Below are positions 1 to 10,164 of a stretch of 64,000 nucleotides of DNA, piece after piece. The stretch spans positions 7,874,001 to 7,938,000 of the forward strand of contig NC_065908.1 in assembly GCF_905147045.1 (NCBI RefSeq). The letters run 5' to 3'. The stretch comes from Nymphalis io (Eukaryota; Arthropoda; Insecta; Lepidoptera; Nymphalidae). A program made the position numbers and the translations under genes. A model generated the notes under the pieces. The model made no database searches and was not told where the DNA came from. It saw nothing but the letters and a program-made list of their open reading frames with translations. The number at the start of each line of letters is the position of its first letter. Within the stretch, counting starts at the first letter, position 1.

Positions 1-2224
1 ATTGAGCAAATTATTGGGTTCCGTCGACATCAATTGTGAATGCGTAAGTAACTTCAGTTTAAATTTGATTTACATTACATTTATTATTAGCTATTTCCCT
101 AGGGCTTCGTATGGTGAGGGAGGCAGGATTTTAGGTACCCTATGTCCCTTTTATATAATTCAGATTCAGATTTATAATATAGAGTTAGGACAAGATATTA
201 TAGAGCCAGTTTTTTTATTACTAGGTTCAATATGCAATGTCGTAATACTATTCAGAAATACAACGGTACATTTTGAACTCGTATCAGGAAACCATCAGTC
301 ACTTTTTATCAAATCAAACGGGTTACCAACAATTGCATAATTCTAAACTCGTTCTAAATCGCTCTAAGGAGTCCTTCTATTCGATTATATAACCTTTCAC
401 TTTTCATAACCTACTTTGCGCGTTAAGCATATGGCCATCCGCTAAACCACTTGAAAGATGTCTGGACAAGTGTTCAAAAAAAATTAACAACCACATTTAC
501 ATTTAAAAGCGATCTTATTTTCATCGGAATACGGTTGAAAATCCATTTACTTTGGTTAAGGAAACGCAAAAACGTGATTGCATGTATGCGTCTTCGCACT
601 GGGAGTCGTAGCCCTAAACGTATAAGAAGAAGGTTCAATTTAGCACACATTGGAATATAGAACAGCCTGCAAAGTGATTTTAATTTTATGTGGATGTCGT
701 AAAGTTGGTTTTGCGTTAAGCTACCATATTGCACCTCTGTGCATCGTGGCTTCGTAGGACGTTGACTTTCTCTTTATTAGTGTTAAGGTAGGTATATCAC
801 AATCAGCTTAGTTCATTTAATTCAAGACTTTAGTCAAAGGTAATAGAGCTTATTATTCAAAAGCAAACCCCAAAATAGACTTGTGGTTAAATTTATATTA
901 TGATTTTACTAATCGTTGCCCGAAGGAAGCTGAAAGAAGGCTAGGTAATTAATTTCTAAAACATAAAGGTGTGTTTATTTTAAGGATAATTATAAAATCT
1001 GTATGTCTTAGGGCTGTTTCACATAGCTGTTACTATCTACAAGATTAATTACGTACCTTAGAATTAACTAAGCTACAGTTAAGTGGAGTTATAAATTAAC
1101 ATAAATTATGAGTAAGTTTCTTTCATCATCTTGCTTTAATAACCTTAATATTAAAAAAAATATTTTAACAAAAACAGTGAAGTTTCTTCGTAAAAAATAT
1201 TAATTCATTATGTTATCGTGTTATCTTAATTATTTTAATTAATTATTTATTTAGATATAAGGCTAGAATATATCAAACTTAATCGAAGATGAAACCTGCA
1301 TGTTGTTTTCAGTATTTACCATTTTTTGTACTTAATACAGCTGATTTATTTATAAAATAATGACTTGTTCTAAGATTTTTTTAAATTTTTAGACACAGCG
1401 TCTTAGCTATTTCCTGGTAATGTCTTTTAAGATAAAAATATTTTATATGATATAAAGTACATTGTTGATGTACAACGGTAAAATCCTGTTGTAAATTTGA
1501 TAAATAGGTGGTACCCAGACTGGCCTACCTCACGCTCTTCCCAGGTAAATACAGCCATAGATATAGGCCTATTTTTTATATTGACATTTAAGGAGGAAGC
1601 GTAGATTCCTTATACCATATCTACCGAGTACCGTCCTTAGCAGTTTCTCACGACGTTGCGTAACCCGATATAAGGCGTTTGATTGCCGGTAACGTATTTC
1701 ACACAATTATAAACTTGTAAAAGCAACGTTTTCGCAAACTCGTATCAATTAAATTATATCTTAATATTAATTCGAAACGTCGTAACTGATTTAAAGATAC
1801 ACACAGATTTAGCTAATTTTAATTGTTCTATCAATGCGTAATACTACACACATACACTAAAGTAGTAGTACTTTACTACTACATGTGATGTGACACGTCT
1901 GAACTCCATGTCAGCGTTAATAACCCTTTGTGGTAGATCTGACAACATTTAGATAAACTTAAACCAAAGGTCAATCAAGTGACATGGGTGAAATATTTGT
2001 TAAAGTGGTTTAATTATGAGGGGGTTATACAGCAAGCGTATGGAGTTCATGGCCTGTTTTTCAGTTTTTATTTTCAATTATTTGATGTTTTTTTTTATAA
2101 AATTGGTAGACATTCCGTCAAGTGGGCCTCCTTATGATAAGTGGTCACTACTACTATACTAGAGAATCACTCTTTTTGTATTAAATGTTTAATACCTCAC
2201 AAATATTATTATAACTTTATTTAA
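1..2224. other. AT-rich stretch, no gene recognised
   Basis: No domain, splice structure or known repeat is recognised here. Open frames at 2-340 (+), 451-660 (+) and 474-734 (-) have no recognisable motif, and the last two overlap on opposite strands, as chance frames do. A perfect 9-bp hairpin (GTAGTAGTA / TACTACTAC, 3-nt loop) lies at 1862-1882. Confidence 0.6.
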
Positions 2225-2475
2225 TACGGACACTTTACGCGCTACTTCGCTCGCTTCATAAATTAGAATTGCGAAATACCAATTTACATAGCTCTTTCTT
2301 CAAAAATTAAGGATTTTTATACAAAATTTCATCCCCTTTATCCTCAGTGCTCAGTGCTGTGTAATCATAAAAGGAACTCGTATGAAATTTTCATTGTGCC
2401 AGCCCCATAATTTGGGCTGTGCGTATATCAGTCAGTAATCGTCCCGGCTTCGCACGGGTAGATAAGAATAAAAAA
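2225..2475. repeat. Decayed dispersed repeat with a CCCGGCTTCGCACGGG core
   Basis: The GC-rich core at about 2442-2461 stands out from the AT-rich surroundings. Related blocks appear near 59640 (CCCGTGCGAATCCGG) and, more weakly, near 60345. I recall such blocks from short dispersed lepidopteran repeats. The boundaries are guesses. Confidence 0.4.
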
Positions 2476-3146
2476 GTATTATGGATAGGATCTGCGTAAA
2501 ATTCGTTCTTAGTGAGTCTACGTTGGGTGAAAGTAACTGTGACAAATTTCAAGTCAAACGGGCGTATGATTTAGGAGATCTCGTGATGAGTGGTATTTCG
2601 CTTATATAATATATATACAAATATTTAAATTAATTACAGAAACAAAATTGCAATACAGATACAAAAATATCATTTATTTACACTAGTTTTTGAATATATT
2701 TTAAATGAGAATTTCGACGTAAAACCGTTAAAAAACCGTTAAAAAAACACACATATTATATATATAGAAGTGTTAAACTTGCTTATTGATTGTCGAAAAT
2801 CTACTTTTGGTTCGAACCTATCGAAAGAAACACAGCAGGAGTTTTATCTAATATTTTACAATCATTGAATTATATTTTTATTTGAAATAACCTGGAGGTG
2901 ATCGCTTATTAAAGAACCATTATATAAAAAGTTATCGGTTTTGTAATATGTACAAAAGCTCACAAACGTTCCTTAACGATTGATCTATAGTTTCTTAACA
3001 AAGGTTTCTTTGCGAAAATTGAAATGCTTAACTTAACAATTATTATTATTTATTAATGAATAACTGCGTAAGTACAAATATTAAATCAATCGCTTTGAAA
3101 CAAACTTGTTATAGTAACTTATGTGGTTATCTTTTCGAAATATTTT
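2476..3146. other. AT-rich stretch, nothing recognised
   Basis: No coding signal or recognised repeat. Confidence 0.6.
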
Positions 3147-3285
3147 GCCAACAGCTTAGTCTAGTCTAAGAGCTAACATCGCGGGGCAAGTAGATTTATA
3201 CAGCTGGTAAGTGACACTTCAGTCTGAGGACCAAACTGAACTAATGCTTGGCTTTAAAAATGATTTTTAACGTTTTTAAACATGT
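3147..3285 (+). other. Local duplication, copy 1, ending in a splice-donor-like motif
   Basis: This segment aligns by eye with 4564-4680. Shared blocks in the same order are CCAACA, two AGTC-type repeats, a TAAC...GCGG block, AGTAGA-TTA-ACAGC and GGTAAG. The last contains a good donor consensus, CTG|GTAAGT, with GT at 3207-3208. It matches none of the SINE families in the window. The layout would fit a non-coding first exon (about 3147-3206) followed by a donor, but no transcript evidence is available. An unclassified old repeat is the main alternative. Confidence 0.3.
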
Positions 3286-3638
3286 ATTTTGTGTTTCAGA
3301 AATATTTATAACCTCATTCATTATATGATATATATATATATGTCATTATAATGATAAGGTATTATTAAATAATGTAAATTTCAATATATAATGATAATAA
3401 ACGATCATTAAAAACTATGTATATATATTATAATACTTATACCGGATTTATACTCATAGTTACATGCTATGAATATTTTAATGAATATCAGCTTTGATTT
3501 ATTTAATTATATATGTAATTGATTTTATATATAGTACTGATAGTGTTTTAATTTAATTTTTAATAAAATTAATCTATTATAATTTTAGAGACTCTCTCTG
3601 TCTGTCTGTCTCTAGTCTGGTATCATTGTTTTCAATAG
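3286..3638. other. AT-rich stretch with a short TCTG microsatellite
   Basis: Long A/T runs fill 3317-3440. A short CTCTCTCTGTCTGTCTGTCTC run lies at about 3592-3612. No gene is seen. Confidence 0.6.
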
Positions 3639-3900
3639 ACGGGCTGGTTGGCGTGGTTGGTAGATACTTGCCTTTCACGCCGAAGGTTGTGGTTCGATTC
3701 CCACCCAAGATAGACATTTGTGTGCATGAACATGTCTGTTTGTCCTGAATCTGGGTGTAATTATCTATACAAGTATGTATATACAAAAGAAAAGTAGTAC
3801 ATGTAGTATATCAGTTGTCTGGTTTCCATAGTACAAGCGTTGCTTAGTTTGGGATCAGATGGCCGTGTGTCAATAATGTTCCAGGATATTATTATAATAT
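3639..3900 (+). mobile_element. SINE-C copy, full length
   Basis: A tRNA-derived SINE. The head has a pol III A-box-like TGGCGTGGTTGG (about 3649-3660) and a B-box-like GGTTCGATTCC (about 3691-3701). The middle and the GATCAGATGGCCGTGTGT block match the other five copies. The tail ATTATTATAATATT is a decayed ATT repeat. Several point differences from the other copies suggest an older insertion. Confidence 0.85.
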
Positions 3901-4009
3901 TTGTATTAATAAAATATCAGCAATTAATGTCTTTATCCATTGTAATATTACCGTTTGTTAATAAAATCTATCAGGTTTTCGATAAAACCGATTCTATATT
4001 TTAATTAAT

Positions 4010-4190
4010 TCTTCTTCTGCTTACCATGCCATTTCCTAACGAAGGTTGGCACTCATTAGGACGATTTCAACTTTCGAGACCGCTGCTCTAAGCAGAGATG
4101 TTGTTTTCTTTCCAAGCCATCGACGCAAGTTTATAAGCCAGATCAGTGCTCCTTCTGTGTGCCACCTTCCCCTGCATTGTTCGCCTTTAG
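4010..4190 (-). repeat. Possible retroelement 3'-end remnant
   Basis: Read on the minus strand, this ends in an AGCAGAAGAAGAATT tract, resembling the tail of the RTE element at 11114-11126. I recall similar blocks from lepidopteran LINE 3' regions. No intact frame remains and the class is uncertain. Confidence 0.35.
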
Positions 4191-4444
4191 TAGGTAAGTA
4201 TCATATGTATAAAATATAATTGTAAAGCATGTTAAAATGGAATTCCCCTGTAGGGCTATTCTGTAAGAATAAACATGAAACTCACCGCAGAAAACGGTCG
4301 TGAAATGTCATAATAATTATAATATTTCAAGAATACACGCATCAAAATTGTTTATCAACATTTCACGGGTGAGTCATAAAGTGAGTTCTTACAAAATAGC
4401 ACTGCTGATAATAAAGCAAATAGCGCTTGAAATTATTGTATATA
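4191..4444. other. AT-rich stretch, nothing recognised
   Basis: No coding or repeat signal recognised. Confidence 0.5.
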
Positions 4445-4485
4445 TTTTTTGATATACACATATTAGATATGTGTATATCAAAAAA
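4445..4485. repeat. Perfect 18-bp inverted repeat, 5-nt loop
   Basis: The left arm TTTTTTGATATACACATA (4445-4462) and the right arm TATGTGTATATCAAAAAA (4468-4485) are exact reverse complements around TTAGA. As RNA this would form a strong hairpin. It lies 80 bp before the second copy of the local duplication. It could be a MITE remnant, a cruciform or a hairpin RNA; nothing identifies which. Confidence 0.9.
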
Positions 4486-4563
4486 ATTTCAAAGCGGAAC
4501 GTCGCTTAAAGGTAGACGGGAAAACTATTAATTACGTAATATAATATTAATTTTAGCATGTTA

Positions 4564-4680
4564 AACCAACAACCGAGTCCAGTCCGAGTTAACGCGGCGA
4601 GTAGAATTAAACAGCCGGTAAGCGCTTAGTTCGTACTTGAGCAGTTAAGTTGATATAAACTGATGGTTTAAAGTTTTAAA
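4564..4680 (+). other. Local duplication, copy 2, ending in a splice-donor-like motif
   Basis: Partner of 3147-3285, starting about 1.4 kb downstream of it. The shared blocks run from ACCAACA to ACAGCCG|GTAAGC (GT at 4618-4619). The retained donor-like end in both copies is the reason to consider alternative first exons. Similarity beyond the donor fades, with TAAAGTTTTAAACAT matching TAACGTTTTTAAACAT in copy 1. Confidence 0.3.
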
Positions 4681-4818
4681 CATTTTTAAGCAATTTATGG
4701 ATAGTTACATTTTATTGTTAGTTATGAGAAATTTAATATGACAATTACATTAAAAAAAAACTTTTATAAAACCGGACAGTTTGTATGTTCCTTCCTCAGC
4801 CAGGAGACTCTCGTCGTC

Positions 4819-5091
4819 GCAAGCTCGTCTGGGTAGGTACCACCCACTTATCAGATATTCTACCGCAAAACAGCAGTACTTGGTATTGTTGTGTTCCGGT
4901 TTGAAGGGTGAGTGAGACAGTGTAATTACAGGCACAAGGGACATAAAATCTTAGTTCCCAAGGTTGGTGGCGCATTGGATATGTAAGCGAGCGAAGGGCG
5001 TTGATGACCACTTACCATGAGGTGGTCCTATGGACCATATCCATGGTATGTATGCATATGTGCATACATACCATATAATATAAAAAAAAAA
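4819..5091 (+). mobile_element. SINE-A copy, rearranged 3' end
   Basis: It starts within the SINE-A head (GCAAGCTCGTCTGGGTAGG) and follows the family consensus to CCACTTACCATGAGGTGG. The usual tail is then replaced by a perfect 13-bp inverted repeat (5044-5056 / 5061-5073, TGGTATGTATGCA) and an A run. Part of the middle (about 4987-5003) is deleted. Confidence 0.85.
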
Positions 5092-5330
5092 TCTTAGACA
5101 ACACGATATCCGATTGTTTTTATTTTTAGTGAATGTATGCCGCCTCCCCAAATTTTATCCTAATACAAAATAAAAATGATTTTTATATGACGTAACAACT
5201 AGTAAGAAAAACGAATTAGTCATAACCTATATAGTTTCGTCTATGTAAAAAAACAATGTAATTTTCGTAGAATATTGTTTTAAATGTAATAGAAACATCT
5301 GTAATGGAAGATAAATAATCTCTACAAAAA

Positions 5331-5569
5331 GGCGAGATGGCCCAGTGGCGTAAATCTTAACCGATGATCGTAGGTTCAAGCCCGGGCTAACACCAATGAA
5401 TTGCTTGAGGGTGAAGGAAAACATTGTGTGGAAAACTACATGTGTCTAATTTCACTGTGATTCTGTTAAATGTGTATGTATCATCAACCGTGGTGGAATA
5501 AGCTTAAACTTTCTTTAAAAAAGGGAGAGGCCTTAGCCCAGCAATGGGACATTCACAGGTTGTTGCTAT
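5331..5569 (+). mobile_element. SINE-B copy, diverged
   Basis: The tRNA-like head has GAGATGGCCCAGTGG and a B-box-like GGTTCAAGCCC, followed by the family middle and the tail GCCCAGCAATGGGACATTC. The head is missing about 10 bp between the A box and AATCTTAACCGATG. Confidence 0.8.
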
Positions 5570-5814
5570 ACTAAAAAATATTAAGCTCGTTCTCTTAAAG
5601 GTTATCAGAACAGTTAACTTGGTTTTTAAGTATCGAAGTTTCCTATAAAAAATATCTTTGTTATCCGACAATGAAATGCAAATTTTGGCACTATAACTTA
5701 AGGCGTCTCACAAATGAAATAAAAAAAAATATTATAAATTATTAAATTAAGCCCTTATGATACTAATTTTATAAGTATATCGTGAACACGCAATGGAACC
5801 GAAATAAAAGTCTC

Positions 5815-5912
5815 TAGATTGGATTGGTTTTAATGGGTAAGAAACCCACATAACCGGTTCCTACCCCAAAGAAGCGGGGTACCTTTCTGAAGGTTTCCAC
5901 TACGAGAAAAAA
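5815..5912 (-). repeat. Family E fragment
   Basis: The minus strand shares a recognisable order of words with 49126-49336: TTTCTGAAGG.. / ..CCACATAACC / GGGTAAGAAACCCAC. The tract GGTTTTAATGGGTAAGAA is the clearest. Class unknown, possibly a retroelement leader. Confidence 0.45.
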
Positions 5913-5936
5913 AAAACGCTCACTTAACACCTCATT

Positions 5937-5991
5937 ATTATCTATTTAGGTGTTAACTTAAAGCCTTTGAGGCAATCCCTAAATAGATAAT
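5937..5991. repeat. Perfect 14-bp inverted repeat, 27-nt loop
   Basis: ATTATCTATTTAGG (5937-5950) and CCTAAATAGATAAT (5978-5991) are exact complements. The right arm contains the target-site duplication of the adjoining SINE-B. Confidence 0.9.
5981..5991. repeat. Target-site duplication, left copy
   Basis: AAATAGATAAT, repeated exactly at 6302-6312 on the far side of the rearranged SINE-B. Confidence 0.85.
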
Positions 5992-6301
5992 CAGAAACAA
6001 CCTGCGAATGTCCCACTGCTGAGCTAAGGCCTCCTCTCCCTTTTTGAGGAGAAGTCACGAGGTGGCCCAGTGGTAAGAACGCGTGAATCTTAACCGATGA
6101 TCGTGGGTTCAAACCCGGGCAAGCACCACTGAATTTTCATGTGCTTAATTGTGGTTATAATTCATCTCGCGCTTGACGGTGAAGGAAAACATCGTGAGGA
6201 AACCTGCATGTGTCTAATTTCACTGAAATTCTGCCACATGTGTATTCCACCAACCCGCATTGGAGCAGCGTGGTGGAATAAGCTCCAAACCTTCTCCTCA
6301 A
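5992..6301. mobile_element. SINE-B with inverted body (twin-priming-like)
   Basis: The left part (about 5997-6052) is the SINE-B 3' end in minus orientation, from the CCTGCGAATGTCCCACTGC block to GAGGAGAAG. The right part (6053-6301) is the head and body in plus orientation, from GAGGTGGCCCAGTGG to CCTTCTCCTCAAA, where the family tail would begin. Together they make up one element with its body inverted. An exact 11-bp duplication flanks the whole, so this is one insertion rather than two. Read on the minus strand, the order is inverted body, sense tail, target, which is the product expected of twin priming. Confidence 0.85.
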
Positions 6302-6312
6302 AAATAGATAAT
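6302..6312. repeat. Target-site duplication, right copy
   Basis: AAATAGATAAT, identical to 5981-5991. Confidence 0.85.
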
Positions 6313-7024
6313 ACTGTTAAAGAATCTCAAAAATATGTCTTTTCAGATTGTCATTCTCCTCCTCTCGTTTATACAATTTACAGATTATATATGAAATTGA
6401 TATATCTTAAGTCAATATAGAATATTAATAATGCATACGCGTGGCTCTGATTAAACAGTCTCCCAAACACATAATTACATTCCGAAATGTACAACTAATT
6501 ACATTTAATTAATTTGCCATATAATCGTGTTGCGTTTTAAAATGCAAGTATCTCATTCTGATGCAAATGCTTGCAAGAATTTATTTTAAATAATTTTATT
6601 CTCGAATCGATTCTGTATATCGAGTAACTAATTATTCGATATCGCAACCACGTCTGAGAAACGCTTTATGTCGGCGCCATTTACGTACGGAAATATTCGC
6701 ATAAGCGAATACGTTTTTCGTATAAGCGATTGATATTCGTTATTTTTGAGAAACGATTTGCATATAATTTTGTTGGTTTTATAATGTCAACATTATCAAG
6801 AGTAATATAAGCGATTTCTTAGGCTATAATTAATATTTTGTTATTTATATTTCTCGGTAGAATAACTTATGACTGAATGGTACCACACCACATTACACCA
6901 TATATTTTTTCTTGGCTCCATGGGTTGTTATTGTTCCCAGTAGTAGAATCACGACCAATAAAAAAGTTAAGTAACAATCTGTATATGTCTCATTTCTTGA
7001 CCTAGTATATGAGGGGTCTCTCCT
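6313..7024. other. AT-rich stretch, nothing recognised
   Basis: No gene or known repeat. A short perfect hairpin (TATTCGC / GCGAATA, 4-nt loop) lies at 6694-6711. Confidence 0.6.
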
Positions 7025-7165
7025 AATGAGGTGCTGATTGGGGCTTACCCCACAATGCAACACCAATGATGGTTGGTGAATATAAACACAATTTAAGCGC
7101 ATAAAAACAGTAGCACATGCCTGGATGTGAACCCGTAATATTCTATTAAGATTAACGTACTATAA
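7025..7165 (-). mobile_element. SINE-B remnant with internal deletion
   Basis: The minus-strand order is preserved: a degenerate CCAATG.GGTTGGTGAATA block, then TAAACACAATTTAAGC, then GCCTGGATGTGAACCC, the degenerate B-box region. The middle between the first two blocks is missing. Confidence 0.5.
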
Positions 7166-7554
7166 CAACTAAGTTAGTATTTGCTAGACTTTAACATAAA
7201 ATAATATCAACGTATACGATTCCCTTTGCTTATTATATTATGTACAGACGAAAGTCCGTTTTATACATATGTCTAGTTAGTGGTAGATTAGCCATGTTAG
7301 AAGTTGTCACGTAGGCTTTGGGTATTGTAGGAGCTGAATAAGCCTTATATTACGAGAATATAACTGAGACAAACGCTTGCTTTGTATAAAATAGTTTGCT
7401 GAGTAACGGATCAAGGGCAAGACAATGTTTCATTATATCACATTGTATTATATTTTTCTATTTTTAAACTTTAAGTTCTCATTTAACTAATAAATATACC
7501 ACTTTGTTGGTATATTTGTCTCTATGTATCATTTTAAATTTAATTTAATTAGTT
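7166..7554. other. AT-rich stretch, nothing recognised
   Basis: No coding or repeat signal recognised. Confidence 0.6.
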
Positions 7555-7810
7555 ATAGGACTTTCTGCAAGCTTATCTGGGAACGTATCACCCTCTCATC
7601 AGATATTCTACTGCCAAACAGCCGTACTTAACATTGTTGTTTTCCAGTTTGTATAACTACAGGCGCGAGAGATATATCATCGAAGAGGATGTAAGGGATA
7701 GTTAATATTTCTTACAATGCTAATGTCTATGGGTGGTAGGGACCACTTACCATCAGGTTGCCCATTTGCCCATCCACCTACCTATACTATATAAGAAAAA
7801 AAAACAAAAA
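7555..7810 (+). mobile_element. SINE-A copy, old
   Basis: Head TGCAAGC, the block TCATCAGATATTCTACTGCC, and the 3' block CCACTTACCATCAGGTTGCCC before an A-rich tail. Many substitutions and a deletion around the GGTTTGAAGGGTGAGTGAGCC block mark it as old. Confidence 0.8.
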
Positions 7811-8905
7811 GAGTATTATATAGTCACAAGTCTATAAATATAATTTGAATATTGAAAGTTGTCATAGATTTGTCAGATGAAAATTACTGCGACGAAACGT
7901 CACTATAATTAACCAAAAGAAGGTAATCAGTATTAATGTATAAACTTATTTTCATTCAATTCGTTATAAAAACCCAAAACTTGTATTGAATTAATGTGTA
8001 ATTTTGTTTTAAAACAAAATTTTCACTCATCCCGATGAGGATTATTGAATATGACAATGTCAACGCACGTTAAATAGCATGATGCCTTCAAATCTGGTCA
8101 TTGAACCCGTCTCAAGCCTATACTGGCTCCACCTTAATTATCCCATTATTTTTGCACTGTCAATGACCGTAAAGCAATTGCCCGACCTTGGTGAGGTCAA
8201 ACACATTTTGAGGCAATACGTTTCGCTTGGAAAAACCGACATTATAAATTATTTATCATTGCAAAAAAATACTATTTCAAATATTTGTATTTTATCATGA
8301 GAATATCACCTGGTAAATCTTACGATTGTTTTTTGTTCGTCTGGCATTGTATATTTTGAGGCTTATGTCTTAAAAAAAGGAAAAATGTATTTGTTTAGTC
8401 GAAAATGTTAAAGAAAAATCAACTTATAAATTAAACATAGTTCTGATGTTTTTTTATCCTTCTTATTTCTTAATGTATTGCCATCGTGACCAATGGTCAT
8501 CTCAAAGAGCAGCATATTATAGTGCACAAGTGTGTGCGCAAGCTCAGCTCAATAGGAATCCGAAATAAATAGAAATAAATCTGGCCAAATAAACATGATT
8601 CCAAACACAAGAGAGTTATATTAAGAAGTTCTTGACAGAACAGCAACGTTAACCTTTTCTAGTCCAATCTGGATCTCGTACGTGGAATCTGGAGATTTGG
8701 ACCTGCAAAGCATTTTAATTATTAATTTACAAGCTAAATAATTTCAATTAGAACGAATACAAAAGACTTGCAAAATAATGCTTATCGTCCACAGTAACCT
8801 AAATGATCGTAAAATTTAAAATTATGATAATTAAAAAATGAGATATGTATATTTGTAAAGGTTCTGTATATATATGTAAGGTACGGCTATATGTATTTAA
8901 TATGG
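7811..8905. other. AT-rich stretch, no gene recognised
   Basis: A 73-codon frame at 8079-8300 (+) shows no recognisable domain. A SINE-D-like scrap (TGCACAAGTGTGTGCGCAA) lies near 8521-8540. Nothing else is recognised. Confidence 0.55.
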
Positions 8906-9197
8906 TTTTTTTTTATAGAATAGGAAGGCGGACGAGCATATGGGCCACCTGATAGAAAGTGGTCACCAAACGCCCTTAGACATTGGTATTGTAAGAAATG
9001 TCAACCATCGCTTATACAGCCAATGCGCCACCAACCTTGGGAACTAAGATTTTATGTCCTTTGTGCCTGTAATTACACTGGCTCACTCACCCTTCAAACC
9101 GGAACACAACAATAATAAGTACTGCTGTTTTGCGGTAGAAGATCTGATGAGTGGGTGGTACCTACCCAGACGAGCTTGCACAAAGCTCTACCACCAG
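8906..9197 (-). mobile_element. SINE-A copy, full length, young
   Basis: The minus strand runs from CTGGTGGTAGAGCTTTGTGC to TATTCTATAAAAAAAA and is close to the other young copies (28746, 29288, 44152, 58306). Small differences are TGATAGAAAGTGG and AATAATAAGTAC. Confidence 0.92.
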
Positions 9198-9467
9198 AAT
9201 ATGTATATAATATAATAGATGAATTAAAAGCAATTCTTATATTGAGACTCAACTGCACATCACAAAATGACAGCATTCTCAAAAACAGTTAAATACATTA
9301 GATCAAGGTTATCAAATTTGTTCATCGAAAAGTTAAGTTACGATCCCATCTCTAACTAATTGGTCCACAGGTAGATATTTCCTTTTAAGGACATTGATTT
9401 AGAGCTCAGTCTAATACGCTACTCCACTACTTGTTTGGCTAACGATGTTTTCCATTCGCAATGCACA
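9198..9467. other. Unassigned AT-rich stretch
   Basis: Nothing recognised. Confidence 0.5.
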
Positions 9468-9548
9468 AATTAAATTATAAACACAAATTAATCATATTGA
9501 ACTCAGTAGTACAAGCCGGGATTTCAACTTGTCATGTTCGTTTAAGTC
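9468..9548 (-). mobile_element. SINE-B remnant
   Basis: A degenerate minus-strand match to the region around TTATAAACACAAATTAAGC and the B box. Confidence 0.45.
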
Positions 9549-9627
9549 TCATCGCTACATGCGCATCCCAAAACGCTGCCAATTGCCTACCAAACTTGTA
9601 ATAAAGCGGCTTGGTGACATGAGTATA

Positions 9628-9675
9628 AAGAGCTTTTGCCCCACTGTGGGACATTTACAGCCTGTTACTATGCTT
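9628..9675 (+). mobile_element. SINE-B 3'-end remnant
   Basis: A plus-strand tail block, CCCACTGTGGGACATTTACAG then CCTGTTACTATG. It lies opposite in orientation to the fragment at 9468-9548. Confidence 0.5.
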
Positions 9676-10150
9676 TTATCAACACACTTTTTAGTTTTTT
9701 TTTAAAGTTTATAAACAGATTATAGATGTGTATATCGCAAGTTCGTTCTTGTTTCTTTAGGCTTTCCCCACAAAGCACGAGCTTTTCTCTTAACTGGAAG
9801 CGTAAATAGGAATATATTTTTTTTTCCAATACAATATATGTCCTAATTTAAAATAATGTGCGCTTTTGAGCAGAAATTATTTAAAGTATTATGAAAATCT
9901 TTCCAGCAAAAAATGAGGGTAGGTAACGCAATTCATTATGATATAGAATTTTCATGTAGAATTAAGTACCCATTACGTAAATTTTAGGATAAAACATTAT
10001 CCGGTGTGTGTGATCGTGCGTGTATGATATAATGACGTAAAATTGAGTGGGTTACGTTCTGGTAACAAAAGTATGCACTTCTTTGTAATATCAAATAAAA
10101 TCTCATATTAAATGTTTTATAAAAATGTTATTCGAGGGTTTTGTGTAGGT
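9676..10150. other. AT-rich stretch, nothing recognised
   Basis: No gene or repeat recognised. Confidence 0.6.
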
Positions 10151-10164
10151 ACGGGTGGTACCAC
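10151..10164. repeat. Probable target-site duplication of the RTE remnant, left
   Basis: ACGGGTGGTACCAC matches ACGTGTGGTACCAC at 11127-11140 with one mismatch. The core GTGGTACCAC is itself a palindrome. Confidence 0.65.

Noticed and set aside
451..734. Overlapping frames on both strands near the window start.
   Set aside because: No domains, AT-biased residues and mutual overlap; most likely chance.
1500..1530. A possible SINE-A scrap (AGGTGGTACCCAGACTGGC).
   Set aside because: The match is too short and lacks neighbouring family blocks.
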